A DNA stretch of 64,000 bases from Trematomus loennbergii (GCA_012861695.1 JAAOOA010000629.1:130001-194000); one strand, 5' to 3'. Counted from the first letter of the stretch, positions 1 through 11,391 are shown. Numbers and translations: made by a program. Notes: generated by a model from the letters alone, not told the origin.

Positions 1-1264
1 CATGTTGCTCCCTTTTAGTTCTGAGTGTTCTTCTGTATAGTTTCAGTGTTTCCCAATATTGGAGGCGAAGCTCAGGATTGTCAGGTTGTCTGTGTTTTTG
101 ATTTGATAAACTTCTGAGGGTTTTTCTCAGATGTCTGCAGTCTGTATCAAACCACTTTTCATTGGCTGACTTTTTTGATTTATGATATTGTGGTTTTTTC
201 AGATTGGATAAATCTGCCACATTGTCAAAGATGCTGTTAATGTCCCATACAGCCTGATTCAGGCCATCATTACTGTGGGGATATGGGGTGGATAGAAAAT
301 GGTCTAATTGGGATTGAATTGTTTGATGTCTGATTGCTTTCTGGTAGTCGTCCTTGCTATTGTTTGTCCATCTATAAGGTTGTTTTGTATAGTTCAGTTT
401 ACTGGGTTCTGCTGCGTGAGGGTCTGTTACTGTCTTTTTAATGTAGAGTGTAATTTTACTATGATCAGATAAGGGTGTTAGGGGGCTGACTGTGAATGCC
501 CTCAGACAGAAGGGGTCGAGGTCTGTGATGCTATAATCTACTGAGCTATTGCCAAGAAGAGAGCTGTGTGTGTAGTGACCAAAGGAGTCCCCTCGAAGCC
601 GACCGTTAACAATGTACAGGCCCTGCGTTCGGCACAGCTGCAGTAGTTGCTGCCCGCTTTTGTTGACAGTTTTGTCAAAGTTGTTCCTGTGGGGATGTGA
701 AGGGAGGGGAGTGCTGATTTGGCCAGGTATATGTTTGTCTCCCTGTGGGCTAATAGAATCTGGTTCTATACCTGTCCTGGCATTAAGGTCCCCACAGATC
801 AGTACACTTCCCTGGGCCTGGTACTGATTGATCTCATCTTCAAGAATGGAGAAACTATTTTCACTATAATAAGGTGATTCTGATGGGGGGATATATGCTG
901 TACACATGAATATGTCTTTATCCATGGCGACCACCTCTCTTTTTATTTTGAGCCAAATAGAAAATTCGCCTTTTTTGATTAATTCTATTGAGTGTACAAG
1001 TGTGTCCTTGTACCAAATCAGCATTCCTCCTGAATCCCTGCCCTGGGTTACTCCTTTGAGTTTGGTGGAAGGGAACACTATCTCTCTATAGCCTAAGGGA
1101 CAACCAGTGGAAATGTCTCCTCTACTCCAGGTCTCCTGTAAAACAATCACATCTGCATCTCCTAACTCTTTGGTGAAGTCTGGGGTCCTGCTCTTCAGGC
1201 CAAAAGCAGAGGACCTCAGACCCTGGACATTCCAACATGAAATAATAAATGATTTAGATTGCAT
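1..1264 (-). pseudogene. LINE ORF2, N-terminal APE-type endonuclease (broken)
   Basis: Read on the minus strand, ORF2 begins with the ATG complementary to 1262-1264 (MQSKSFIISCWNVQGL...). The N-terminal endonuclease motifs CWNVQGL and VLQET follow (about 1145-1240). The catalytic-type block CGDLNART lies at about 780-803. In a living element this enzyme nicks target DNA to prime reverse transcription. No long minus-strand frame survives, because 1-bp indels interrupt it. The start is chosen because it directly precedes the conserved N-terminal endonuclease block. The same start occurs at 8000-8002 in the second copy. Confidence 0.75.
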
Positions 1265-1488
1265 TTAACTTAAAACAGAGAAAGATTCAGAGCATTCAAC
1301 ATTAAAATGAGATAAACTCCCAAATCTCTGGTTGTCAATAAATAGGTTAATTTAAGAACACATTAGATATATGGGATTTCAATATAATAGATTTAACAAT
1401 TTTACATAACAGTAAGATTTTACATAACATTTTTTTTTTTTTTTTGTCTACTGTATGCAAGCAAGAAAACAAACAATGACTACTGATT
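1..1488 (-). mobile_element. LINE copy 1: endonuclease-half fragment, continues off the left edge
   Basis: This stretch is nearly identical, apart from scattered 1-bp indels and substitutions, to 6749-8197. It therefore represents the 5' half of ORF2 of the same minus-strand LINE. At about 1488 the match stops in a shared word (gactactgatt) and the sequence switches to the reverse-transcriptase part of the next copy. That switch is the junction of a head-to-tail duplication. The family is also present at 61811-64000. I infer an I/jockey-superfamily LINE of the fish type whose ORF1 carries an SGNH esterase; the exact family is not assigned. Confidence 0.85.
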
Positions 1489-1937
1489 TTAATATTATTA
1501 TTTGTATACATTGTTTTAATGATATCATATGTTTTCCCCCTACACCGTTTTCAATCAACTTCAGGAACAGACCGTTATGCCAAATTGAGTCGAATGCTTT
1601 TTTGAAATCTACAAAACAAGAGAAAATCTTCTTATTTTGGTGGACATGTTTATGAATGAGGGTGTGGAGGGTATATATATGGTCTGTAGTCCGATGGTGT
1701 AAATCCAATCTGACTCTTGCTCAGGACATTATGTTCACTGAGGAAGTCTTGCAGTCGGCTGTTTAGGATGCTGCAGAATCACTTCCCCAGGTTGCTGCTG
1801 ACACATATGCCTCGGTAATTGTTTGGGTCAAATTTATTTCCATTTTTAAATATTGGTGTGATGATTCCTTTGCTCCAGATGTCAGGGAAATGTCCAATGC
1901 TCAGAACCAGGTTGAATAGTTTCAACATGGCAGTGTT
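1489..1937 (-). mobile_element. LINE copy 2: reverse-transcriptase fragment left of the nested insertion
   Basis: This piece matches 63418-63860 closely and continues across the nested insertion at 6391. The minus-strand reading includes the RT palm block with FVDFKKAFDSIWHNGL (about 1548-1625), the strand carrying the first catalytic aspartate. The copy ends at about 1489 before the FADD block, so it is truncated in the RT domain. Confidence 0.85.
1932..1937. repeat. Target-site duplication agtgtt of the nested L2-like LINE (left copy)
   Basis: The six bases agtgtt recur at 6391-6396. The uninterrupted host LINE at 63855-63870 has the word only once (gcagtgttgaactt), so the pair is a duplication made on insertion of 1938-6390. 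Confidence 0.9.
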
Positions 1938-2144
1938 TAGTTTTAGTTTAGTTTATTTATTTTTTTCGAGCATGTAAAACCAAAGAAAATACAAATGAAA
2001 CAAAAGGTGATACAGACATGATACAGTACTATAAAATGAATGCAATAACAAAACGAACATTTAATTAATAATTGAATAATCTGCAGTATCATTGTCTGAT
2101 ATCAATAAACAATAAACAACAAAGCTTTAGCTAATTACACGTCC

Positions 2145-2192
2145 GAAAAGGGGTCGGAAGAAGTTTACACTTATTTAATCCGACCCCTTCTC
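2145..2192. repeat. Stem-loop in the 3' UTR of the L2-like LINE
   Basis: gaaaaggggtcgg (2145-2157) is followed after 22 bases by its near-perfect inverse ccgaccccttctc (2180-2192). It lies about 200 bp from the element's 3' end. A conserved 3' stem-loop can be the recognition site for the element's reverse transcriptase in several LINE groups; here that role is inference. Confidence 0.6.
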
Positions 2193-2330
2193 CCTTTTTT
2201 ATTTTCATTTTTTATATTTTTTTACATCTTAATATATGTTAACATACAATATAAACGTATACTTATAATCTTGATAATTTATATAATCATTCATATAATA
2301 TATACAGGCAAGTTAGGATAATGGTCTCTA

Positions 2331-2363
2331 TATATTTATATATATATATATATATATATATAC
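2331..2363. repeat. (TA)n microsatellite in the LINE 3' UTR
   Basis: An alternating ta tract of about 30 bases lies in the 3' UTR of the nested LINE. No other feature is seen there. Confidence 0.85.
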
Positions 2364-2423
2364 ATACACAAATTCATACAAACACAAATTCATAAATAAA
2401 ATACAAAACAAGAATATAAACAG

Positions 2424-5246
2424 TTATGATTTAGCAGTTTCATCTATCATGTACCTTGTGAGAATTGTGTCTTTATACCTCTTTTTGAATAGTTTTATGT
2501 TTGAACATCCCTTTAGCTCCTCACTCAACTTGTTCCAGATCTTCACCCCACAAACAGAAACACAAAAACTTCTCTTTGTTGTGCGCACCCTAACATTAGT
2601 GAATATAAATGAACCCCGTAAATAATGATTCCCTTGTCTTTCATTGAACAATATCTGAATATTCCCAGGTAATTGAACATTTTTTGCCTTAAACATGATT
2701 TGTGCGATTTGGAATTCAACAAGATCTGACAGTTTTAATAATTTTAGCTCTAAGAATAATGGGTTTGTATGATCCCTATAGCCGACATTTTTAATAATTC
2801 TTATTGCTCTTTTTTGTAGAATAAATAGAGATTGTGTTGTAGTTTTATAATTACTGCCCCAAACCTCTGCACAGTAACTTAAATAAGGTAAAACCAATGA
2901 ACAGTAAAGAATGTAGAGGGAATTTTGATCAAGAATCTGTTTTGCCTTGTTTAATATTGCAATACTTCTTGAGACTTTGGAATGAATATGTTTTATGTGG
3001 TTTCCAGCTCAGTTTCTCATCAATTGTGATTCCAAGGCATTTATGTTCTTTAACTCTCTCAATGAAAATCCCATCTATCTTAATGGATGCTTGTGTATTG
3101 CTATTTCCAAATATGATTAATGTTGTTTTATTCAAGTTTAATGATAACTTATTACTGTTTAGCCATAACTTTAGTTTGCATATTTCAGCTGTGATCTCTT
3201 CCAATAGTAGCTGTACATTGTCCCCAGAACAAAATATATTAGTGTCATCAGCAAACAAAACAAACTTAAGTACTGTCGATACATTGCATATTTCATTAAT
3301 ATACATAATAAATAGTTTCGGCCCCAATACTGACCCCTGGGGGACACCGCATGTAATGTCCAAATATGAAGAACAACACTCTCCCAGCTTCACAAACTGT
3401 TGCCTGTTGGTTAAATAACTCCTTACCCATTCCAAAACTACACCCCTGATTCCATAACGTTCAAGTTTTTTTATTAATATGTCATGATTAATTGTGTCAA
3501 ATGCCTTTTTTAGGTCAATGAATATTCCAATGGCATGTTTCTTTTGGTCAATTGAGCTAGTAATTTCTTCAAGTGAGTCTACTAAAGCCATCGATGTTGA
3601 TCTATTGGCTCTGAATCCATATTGACTTTCGGTGAGAAGTTTGTGTTTTTCTATGAAATTGTCCAGTCTGTTATTGAAAAGCTTTTCAAGAATTTTTGAG
3701 AATTGTGGTAGAAGTGAGACAGGTCTGTAGTTTGTGAAGTGAAGTGTTGTTCCCAGCTTTGAACAAAGGTATGACTTTTGCTATTTTCATTTTGTTAGGA
3801 AATGCACCAGTTTGGAATGATAAGTTACATATGTGTGTTAATGGTTTTGAAATAACATCTATAACCTTTTTTAATACAGTCATGTCAATGTCATCACAAT
3901 CGGTAGATTTTTTGTTTTTACATTTCGTTACAATATCAACTACTTCCCTTTCATCCACTGCTGTGAGGAACATTGAGAAAGGATTCAGTTTTATTAAGTT
4001 TTCCAGCTTTTTTCTGATGTTCCTCCATCAGGGATTTTGTCTGCTAATTCAGGTCCAACATTTACAAAGAAATCATTGAAACTGTTGGATACAACATCCA
4101 TATTTTCCTCTTCCTTATCCTTGTCAATGAAGTAAGTAGGATAACTCCTTTTTCTAGACCCATTTTTTATAATACTATTCAGTATGCTCCATATTTCTTT
4201 AATGTTGTTTTTATTTTTGTCCAGTATTTTCCGATAGTATTCACTTTTGCAGGTCCTTATTATAATTGTTAATTTATTTTTATATTTTTTATATTAATCT
4301 CTGTCTCTTTTGTTTTATTTCGCATGAAATCTCTATACAGTGAATTTTTCTTCTTACAGGCATTTTGTAAACCCCTTGTGATCCATGGACATTCTGCATA
4401 TTTCATTTTTCTACTGTATTTGACAATTGGGCAGTATGTATTATATAGTGATAAAAAGATTCTCAGGAATTGATCATATGCACTGTCAATATTGTTTTCT
4501 TTGTATAAATCATCCCAACTTTGTGCCAGTAAGGCATTTTTTAAAGCGTTCATTGCTTCCTCTGATCTAACTCGTCTGTATTGAATAGCTTTGTCCGGCA
4601 TGTTATTACTATAGTTTCTGTCATAAACTGCAAATACTGGTAGGTGGTCACTTATATCATTTATTAAGAGTCCACTTACTGTATTGTTTTCTATGTCATT
4701 TGTGAATATATTGTCTATGAGAGTAGCACAGTGCGATGTGATTCTGCTGGGTCTAGTCATTTTTGGATATAAACCCATACTGTACATTGTGTTGATAAAT
4801 TCTTCTGTCATGCTGTGATTATTTGGATTTAGAAGGTCAATATTGAAGTCACCACAAATGAAAACTGTTTTATGAATGACTTTTGAGAATATTTCCTCCA
4901 TCCAGTCCTTGAAAATCTCAATACTAGAGCCGGGTGCTCTATATATACAACTGATGATTACATTTTTCATTTTTTCTTTGCAGATTTCAATCGTGATACA
5001 TTCCAATACATTATCCATCACTGTTGACATATAATTCATCACTTTACATTTTAAAGTATTGTCCACATACAAGGCTACTCCTCCTCCACCCTTGTTTTGT
5101 CTATTTATGTATCTGAGTTCATAGCCCTCCAGCTCAAAGTCTATGCCTTTGTCCTCCGTGATCCAAGTTTCAGATATGGCAATGATGCTAAATGTTTGTT
5201 GAAACTGATTTAAATATTCCTTGATGAGCTTAAAGTTTGCATACAT
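2424..5246 (-). pseudogene. L2-like ORF2: APE endonuclease plus reverse transcriptase (frameshifted)
   Basis: The polyprotein for target-primed reverse transcription reads on the minus strand. The endonuclease block (4269-5246) keeps ISETW, IYRAPG, CGDFN, IDNIFTN and ISDHLPVF, so the catalytic residues look present. The RT block (about 2929-3973) keeps FIDLKKAFDTINHDIL, the GVPQGSVLGP turn and the FADDTNIF catalytic box (about 3237-3260). The C-terminal part (2424-2897) holds the YCAEVWG-type domain. Frameshifts or stops separate these blocks near 4265, 3740 and 2910. The copy is probably dead but could be a recent source copy with few lesions. The ORF2 N-terminus upstream of 5246 was not resolved. 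Confidence 0.85.
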
Positions 5247-5554
5247 GCTTCTGCTGTTGAAGTGAATAATAGATAGCTTGCCCTCTGATGATATGCTCTG
5301 GTTGTACTGTTGATCAGTGTAATAACAGCATTTGTTGATGATAGAAGAGAAGAAATTATTGTCCGGGTCTATTTCATAATCCAGATATTTTGTTTTATAG
5401 TCAGTGTATTCAAATGTTTGACAGTTGGTCTTGTTCCTTGATCATCTGAGACATATTAATATTTTCCCCTTTTGAAGATGATTGCCTCCATTCAGTGTGA
5501 GTCATGGTTGTGTGTAAGTGCTTGTTACCTTATGTGTGGTCCAGAACATGAAGA

Positions 5555-6252
5555 TTATTGGTATTTATCCAGATCCTCCATGTTTCTGATGACCAGTACT
5601 TTGGCCTCCTCAGGTGTTCCGTTTAGCTTTATAAATATTTTGCAGTTTGTTGTCCAGGTGTTCTGAATTTTCTTCAGTTTTTTCATGAAGCGAGCCTTTC
5701 TGGCTATGTCGCCGTTGTACTTGGTCAGATGCTCGTTGATGTAGACATCTGATCCTTTCAGCTTCCTTCCTTGTTTGAGTAAGGCCGTTTTGTGTTTCCT
5801 GTTCACAAACCTGATGAGAATAGCCGGTTTGTTGCCAGCGTTACTCCTTGGCAGGGGGTGGCATGCCTCGATGTTCTCACAGCCCAGTTCGATCCCCTTG
5901 GACTGGAGGAAAGCAGCCACCTGTTGCTCCGTGGAGCTGACATCAAGCTCCCCGAGCTCACTCCTGTTGTCAACGGTCACAGCCCGAGCGTATGACCGGG
6001 GTTTTATGTTGAGCCCGGTAACGATAACATTGTTCATCCTAGTATATTGCTCAAGGTCCTCCACTCTGCTCTCCAGGTAAGTTATCCTCTTGTCCTTCTC
6101 AGCATTCTGGATCCGCAGATCCTTAACCTCTTTTACAAGGTCCAAAATGTTTTTCTGCTGCAACCTGACAGCAGAAATTTCCTCCGCCAGGAAGTCGAGC
6201 GACTTTTAATGTCCTCGACCTCCTCCGCAGCGATGGTTTTCTTTGGACCCAT
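5555..6252 (-). pseudogene. L2-like ORF1: coiled coil with an RRM-like nucleic-acid-binding region
   Basis: The start is taken as the ATG complementary to 6250-6252 (MGPKKTIAAEEVED...). A frameshift near 6205 then leads into a 202-residue open frame starting at 6163. That frame opens with a heptad-rich segment (about residues 8-40). A central and C-terminal part follows, with ILIRFVNRKHKTALLK and DVYINEHLT words typical of LINE ORF1 RNA-binding regions. ORF1 proteins coat the element RNA. The ORF lies just 5' of ORF2. Confidence 0.7.
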
Positions 6253-6748
6253 ACTTTGATAGAATCCAGCGATTAAGATGTTTATATTGTATGTTACGCA
6301 TGCACAAAAGTAAGTTTGTCAATAGTCGCAAAAACCTCTCTGCACGCTGTTGCTCCTGCCCCCCTCCTCCACAGGATAGCTCCTCTCATAAGTGTTGAAC
6401 TTATGGCTGCTAAATTTCAGCATTTCATTTAAAATGCCATCAGGACCGCTGGCCTTCCTTGGTTGTAGGGCCTGGGTTTTATCCAGGAGCTCTTCCTCAG
6501 TAATGTTATAGTCTAAAGGGTTCTGGTTGTCTTTAACAACTGATTCTAGAATGTGTAGTTTGTTGAGGAGATCATTTTGGGCCGAATTCAGTGTAACGCT
6601 ACTATACAGGTTTTCAAAGTGTGTTTTCCAAATGTCCCCATTTTGAATAGCCAGTTCTTCCTTGTGTGGTTTGCTGAAAGAGTGCCATCTCTTCCAGAAA
6701 TGATTTGAGTCAATGGACTCTTCAATGATTTCAAGTTGGTGCTGTGCA

Positions 6749-8002
6749 TGTTGCTCCCTTTTAGTTCTGAGTGTTCTTCTGTATAGTTTCAGTGTTTCCC
6801 AATATTGGAGGCGAAGCTCAGGATTGTCAGGTTGTCTGTGTTTTTGATTTGATAAACTTCTGAGGGTTTTTCTCAGATGTCTGCAGTCTGTATCAAACCA
6901 CTTTTCATTGGCTGACTTTTTGATTTATGATATTGTGGTTTTTTCAGATTGGATAAATCTGCCACATTGTCAAAGATGCTGTTAATGTCCCATACAGCCT
7001 GATTCAGGCCATCATTACTGTGGGGATATGGGGTGGATAGAAAATGGTCTAATTGGGATTGAATTGTTTGATGTCTGATTGCTTTCTGGTAGTCGTCCTT
7101 GCTATTGTCTGTCCATCTATAAGGTTGTTTTGTATAGTTCAGTTTACTGGGTTCTGCTGCGTGAGGGTCTGTTACTGTCTTTTTAATGTAGAGTGTAATT
7201 TTACTATGATCAGATAAGGGTGTTAGGGGGCTGACTGTGAATGCCCTCAGACAGAAGGGGTCGAGGTCTGTGATGCTATAATCTACTGAGCTATTGCCAA
7301 GAAGAGAGCTGTGTGTGTAGTGACCAAAGGAGTCCCCTCGAAGCCGACCGTTAACAATGTACAGGCCCTGCGTTCGGCACAGCTGCAGTAGTTGCTGCCC
7401 GCTTTGTTGACAGTTTTGTCAAAGTTGTTCCTGTGGGGATGTGAAGGGAGGGGAGTGCTGATTTGGCCAGGTATATGTTTGTCTCCCTGTGGGCTAATAT
7501 AATCTGGTTCTTTACCTGTCCTGGCATTAAGGTCCCCACAGATCAGTACACTTCCTGGGCCTGGTACTGATTGATCTCATCTTCAAGAATGGAGCAATTT
7601 TTTACTATAATAAGGTGATTCTGATGGGGGGATATATGCTGTACACATGAATATGTCTTTATCCATTGCGACCACCTCTCTTTTTATTTTGAGCCAAATA
7701 GAAAATTCGCCTTTTTGATGAATTCTATTGAGTGTACAAGTGTGTCCTTGTACCAAATCAGCATTCCTCCTGAATCCCTGCCCTGGTTACTCCTTTGAGT
7801 TTGGTGGAAGGGAACACTATCTCTCTATAGCCTAAGGGACAGCCAGTGGAAATGTCTCCTCTACTCCAGGTCTCCTGTAAAACAATCACATCTGCATCTC
7901 CTAACTCATTGGTGAAGTCTGGGGTCTGCTCTTAAGGCCAAAAGCAGAGGACCTCAGACCCTGGACATTCCAACATGAAATAATAAATGATTTAGATTGC
8001 AT
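6749..8002 (-). pseudogene. LINE ORF2 endonuclease, second copy (broken)
   Basis: This is a duplicate of the reading at 1-1264. The ATG complements 8000-8002, and CGDLNART recurs at about 7525-7548. Compared with copy 1 it has several single-base losses in short homopolymers (for example near 6915, 7405 and 7553), so no continuous frame remains. The two copies differ at only a few percent of positions. Confidence 0.75.
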
Positions 8003-8359
8003 TTAACTTAAAACAGAGAAAGATTCAGAGCATTCAACATTAAAATGAGATAAACTCCCAAATCTCTGGTTGTCAATAAATAGGTTAATTTAAGAACACA
8101 TTAGATATATGGGATTTCAATATACGATAGATTTAACAATTTGACATAACAGTTTTTGTCTACTGTATGCAAGCAAGAAAACAAACAATGACTACTGATT
8201 GTCTACTGTGGAACCTGACCTATCAGGTGGGAGCAGAGCAGGCTGAGCATCTGCTGGATGTCTCTCAGCTCGTCGTGTGGGGGGGTGTGGGTGGGTTCAG
8301 GGACATGGGTGGTGGTGGTAAGGGTTGGGCCTGCTGTTCTCTTCCTGCCTGAGCATAAC

Positions 8360-10230
8360 TCAGTGGGTCAGGGTGTAGCTCCCGTCGCTGTGGTTGGGTA
8401 GGACCCCTGGGGACAGGAGTGGTTCTGGCCTTGCTTGAGGGTAATCATAGCTGCCCTGGTGGGATCTTAGTGGGGCATGGTGTGGAAGAAGATGAGGATG
8501 ATCTTGTCTCCATGGGTGTTGTCTGGGTGGTGGTCCAGTGGGGTGCCTTTCTGGTCTAAGGGGGTTTTGGGCCGGGCTGCTCCTTCGGCGGGGTGTGGAT
8601 TGGTCTCTGTTGAGAGCGACGTCTTTCAGTGTCCGGGCGAAGATGGGGACTGTGTTTTTATACAGATGGACATGGTCGTATAGACAGTTGATATCCAGGG
8701 TGGGGTGGTGGGCCAGGTGGACGTTGGGCCTCAGGATACAGTCTCTGGACATGTTGCTGTTGACCTGTGGATGGTGTCGGGTGGAGGTCTTTCCTTGGTA
8801 GCAGGGTTGACATGACCACTCTGCTGTTGGGGAAGGTGGTGGAGGCTTTCTCTATCACTCCTCTGAGTGACTCTGACACTCTCTCTTGCTGGCTCCTCAG
8901 GTCGTTGGAGCCAGTGTGGATGATGATGTGGCTTGGGGATCCCAGCTGCTCCTCTGACAGCAGGTCCATGGCATGTTGGGTGTTTGGACACCAGATTTTA
9001 GCCACTGTGTGGGTGGGGAAAAGTTTATTTCATCAATGAATTTGCCATTGGAGTCGATGAGGATGACAATGTCTGGCTTCCCTCTCTGCTGTGCTGGTCT
9101 GGAAGGATGAGGGGTGGTGTTAGTCTGTGGGCTAGGGGTGGTGTTCATCTGTGTGATGGGGGGAGATCTGGAGTTGGGTTAGCATGTGGGCTAGAGATGG
9201 AGCTGGGGGTAGAGGGTGGCTGCTGAGTTGGAGGGTTCTGGCTGCTTCAATGGGGGTCACAGGGTTCTGGTTGTGGTCTGGGTGTGAGTCCAGCTGCTCT
9301 TTCAGGGCCTGTGCAACTCTCTCTGTCTCCTGAAGCTCCTCAGATAGAGTAGTCAGTTCTCTCCTGTAGCTCTGTCTCTCTTCTCTCAGCTCCCTCACCT
9401 CCTCTGTCAGAGCGGTCAGCCGTGCCATGTGAGTCTCTCTGTCCTGCTGCAGCTCTCGAACCTCAGTCCTCACGGTGGACAGCTCTCTCCTGTGGCTGTC
9501 TCTGTCCTGCCTCAGCTTGGTGAGCTCTGTGCTGATGGTAGAGTCTTGCTGGACCGTGGTGTCCTGGGTTGGCTGTTGGCTGATCAGCTCTCGCAACTGT
9601 ACGAGCTCTCTCTCCAACTCTGTGAACTTCACCTTAAGGTCAGTGATGGTGTGGTTCAGCGGGGGGTCCTGGGCCTGTTCTGGGCCGGCGGGTTCCCTCT
9701 CCTCAGGGTCAGCAGTGGGGCAGCCAGAAGTGGGGGTGGTGTCTGTCTCTGGCAGGGTGTGGTTGTTCTCAGTGGGGGCAGATTTCTCCTGTTGGGCCCG
9801 TTCCTTTATAAGGAGAAAGTCCAGCTCAAATTGTGTGAGGTTCCCTGCACCATGACAGTCCCGTTCTTGTACATGTTGACTGTTGTCATGACAGTGTCTG
9901 GGTCTTCTACCTCTTTAATTTTTAGTTTCCAGCCATTGCAGATCCCCTCTTTTTCACAGAAGGGTAGTGGGCACTTATGGCGCCGTGCCATGCTATCGGC
10001 TGGTCTGTGAGGAAGATCAGATTGTTGACTTCTCCACTCTTGTACAGGTCAGCAAAGAGCGTCTCTGGTCTATCCTTCACTAATTTGTATGCCTTCCTGG
10101 CACTATCATTTTTGACCTCTTGTGGTATACAAGAGGAACAGCCTCTGTACAGGCTGTGGTTGAAGCCATGGGGCTCTGCTGCTGCTGAACTGCTGCTGTT
10201 GTTACTCCTGAATTCCTCTTCTTAGCTTGG
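8360..10230 (-). pseudogene. LINE ORF1: N-terminal region, coiled coil and SGNH esterase-like domain
   Basis: Four overlapping minus-strand frames give one frameshifted protein. An N-terminal block (9806-9991) has the CPLPFC and KNGTVMVQG words seen in many fish copies of this family. A long coiled coil (9132-9632) has repeated ELxxLRxExQ heptads. The C-terminal SGNH/GDSL-like esterase (8360-9148) has DIVILIDSNGKFID (block I, the Ser of DSN), IIIHTGSNDLR (GxND block) and a DHVHLYK block carrying the expected Asp and His. ORF1 proteins with esterases are known from CR1-like and related LINEs. Frame changes occur near 8740, 9000, 9140 and 9700. Confidence 0.75.
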
Positions 10231-10251
10231 TGTTAGTTAGCTAGCAGGAGT

Positions 10252-10400
10252 TAGGCTAACCGTCAGTTAGGCTAACCGTCAGTTAGGCTAACCGTCAGTT
10301 TGGCAGTTGGTTGGCAGTTGGTTACATTCTCTGCTGGGTTCTTCAGTTGAACAGTGTTGTTAAGCTAGCAGGACAGTTAGGCTAACCGTCAGTTTGGCAG
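10252..10400. repeat. Short tandem repeats in the LINE 5' UTR
   Basis: The 16-bp word ttaggctaaccgtcag occurs three times in a row from 10252. It recurs near 10377, mixed with gttggttggcag repeats. The position upstream of ORF1 suggests a tandem-monomer 5' UTR as in other LINEs, which can act as promoter; that role is inference. Confidence 0.65.
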
Positions 10401-10606
10401 TTGGTTGGCAGTTGAACCGTATTTTCCCAAGTTTCTTGCCGTTTCTTGCCGTATCTCTTTCTTTTTTTTTCCAGGTAGGTCAATCCGTTCAACAGGTTTT
10501 TCTTCTTATAATTTTGTCAGAAAAGTTTAAGTTTATCTCATTTTAAAAATAGAAAAGTTGAAATCTTCAGGAGCTCATGATGATGCTGCTGTTCTCATCA
10601 AATGTC

Positions 10607-10799
10607 TCCTCTCTCTCTCTCTCTCTCTCTCTCCCCCTCTTTCTCTCTCTGTCTCTCTCTCTCTCCCCATCTCTGTCTCTCTCTCTCTCCCCCATCTCTC
10701 TCCCATCTCTCTCCCTCTCCCCCCATCTCTCTCTCTCCTCTCCCCCCATCTCTCTCCTCTCTCTCTCTCTCCCTCCCACCCATCTCTCTCTCTCTCTTT
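10607..10799. repeat. (TC)n polypyrimidine tract ending at the Ig-exon acceptor
   Basis: An impure TCTC/CCCC tract of about 190 bases runs straight into the 3' splice site (tttccag, 10797-10803) of the Ig-like exon. It forms an extremely long polypyrimidine tract. Confidence 0.9.
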
Positions 10800-10803
10800 C
10801 CAG

Positions 10804-11138
10804 ATCTGCTGTTTCAGCCCAACATCTCTGTGTCCTCCTCCATGTACGGGGTCTCCGGGGCCCAGCAGCAGGGGTTCCAGGTGTTCAGAGGCTCCACCTT
10901 CACCATCAGTTGCTCCATACAGCCTCAGTACCCAGGAGGCTCCTTCCAGCTCAACTCACCTCCATCAACTCAGCAAACAACTACTACTCAGAGCCAGCTG
11001 TCAATCACTCTGACCTGCACTTCCTGTTCCCGGCTGCAGAGCCCGCCCACAGGGAAGCTACAGCTGTGTTTATCACGTTCTCTGCTTTTTCTCAGCACTT
11101 CTCCTCTGAAAGCCGTCTGCTCTCCGTCACCGTCACAG
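10804..11138 (+). pseudogene. Ig-like domain exon of the upstream SRCR-family receptor gene (frameshifted)
   Basis: The exon follows a cag acceptor and ends at a gtgagc donor. It enters in phase 1 (D from the split codon), reading DLLFQPNISVSSSMYGVSG and then FRGSTFTISCSIQP, the B-strand cysteine region of an Ig-like fold. After about residue 58 the frame is lost. The following INSANN, PAVNHSD, FLFPAAEPAH and SSESRLLSVTVT segments lie in the +1 frame. A second indel sits where a GSYSC-like F-strand cysteine would be expected (about 11054). The length is 335 bp rather than a multiple of three. Fish SRCR receptors often have such an Ig domain just before the membrane segment. As assembled it cannot be translated through. 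Confidence 0.75.
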
Positions 11139-11391
11139 GTGAGCTGTTAGAGTTTACTGTAGGACAGAGCGTGATGCTCCCCAGGAGACGCTGGTGAGGA
11201 CTGAGTGTTTTACTGTGAGCCCTGAAGCAGTCACACCCTTACATCACATGTAGCTTTCCAGAGCAACGTACAATAAGTGCAATGAACCGTGAAGACATGA
11301 ATCCAGAACACACATTCTCCAGTCAGCTGTAGTTTACATTGGAGTATTGCCATGAGTACTGACTGTTTAACAGATACAGCTAGCAGCTTCT

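Larger units (their letters stand above)
1938..6390 (-). mobile_element. Near full-length CR1/L2-like LINE nested in the older LINE
   Basis: This 4453-bp minus-strand insertion is bounded by agtgtt duplications. From 5' to 3' on the minus strand it has a short GC-rich leader (6253-6390), ORF1 (about 5555-6252), ORF2 with an APE endonuclease (4269-5246), reverse transcriptase (about 2929-3973) and a C-terminal domain (2424-2897). The AT-rich 3' UTR ends in a TAAA/AACT-rich tail at 1938-1970. Protein motifs and the tail point to the CR1/L2/Rex1 group; the family name is inference. Only a few frameshifts are visible, so it is much younger than its surroundings. Confidence 0.9.
6391..10540 (-). 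mobile_element. LINE copy 2: 5' part (RT start, endonuclease, ORF1, 5' UTR)
   Basis: This resumes the host LINE after the nested insertion, starting with the duplicated agtgtt. 6391-6748 is the N-terminal RT part (same as 63855-64000). 6749-8002 is the endonuclease of ORF2, 8003-8360 the inter-ORF region, 8360-10230 ORF1 and 10230 to about 10540 the 5' UTR. The 5' border at about 10540 is estimated from the switch to intron sequence ahead of the Ig exon. With 1489-1937 this copy is 5'-complete but 3'-truncated, the opposite of the usual 5' truncation of LINEs. Confidence 0.8.

Noticed and set aside
612..1091. Plus-strand frames in the left LINE
   Set aside because: They are antisense shadows of the minus-strand endonuclease region.
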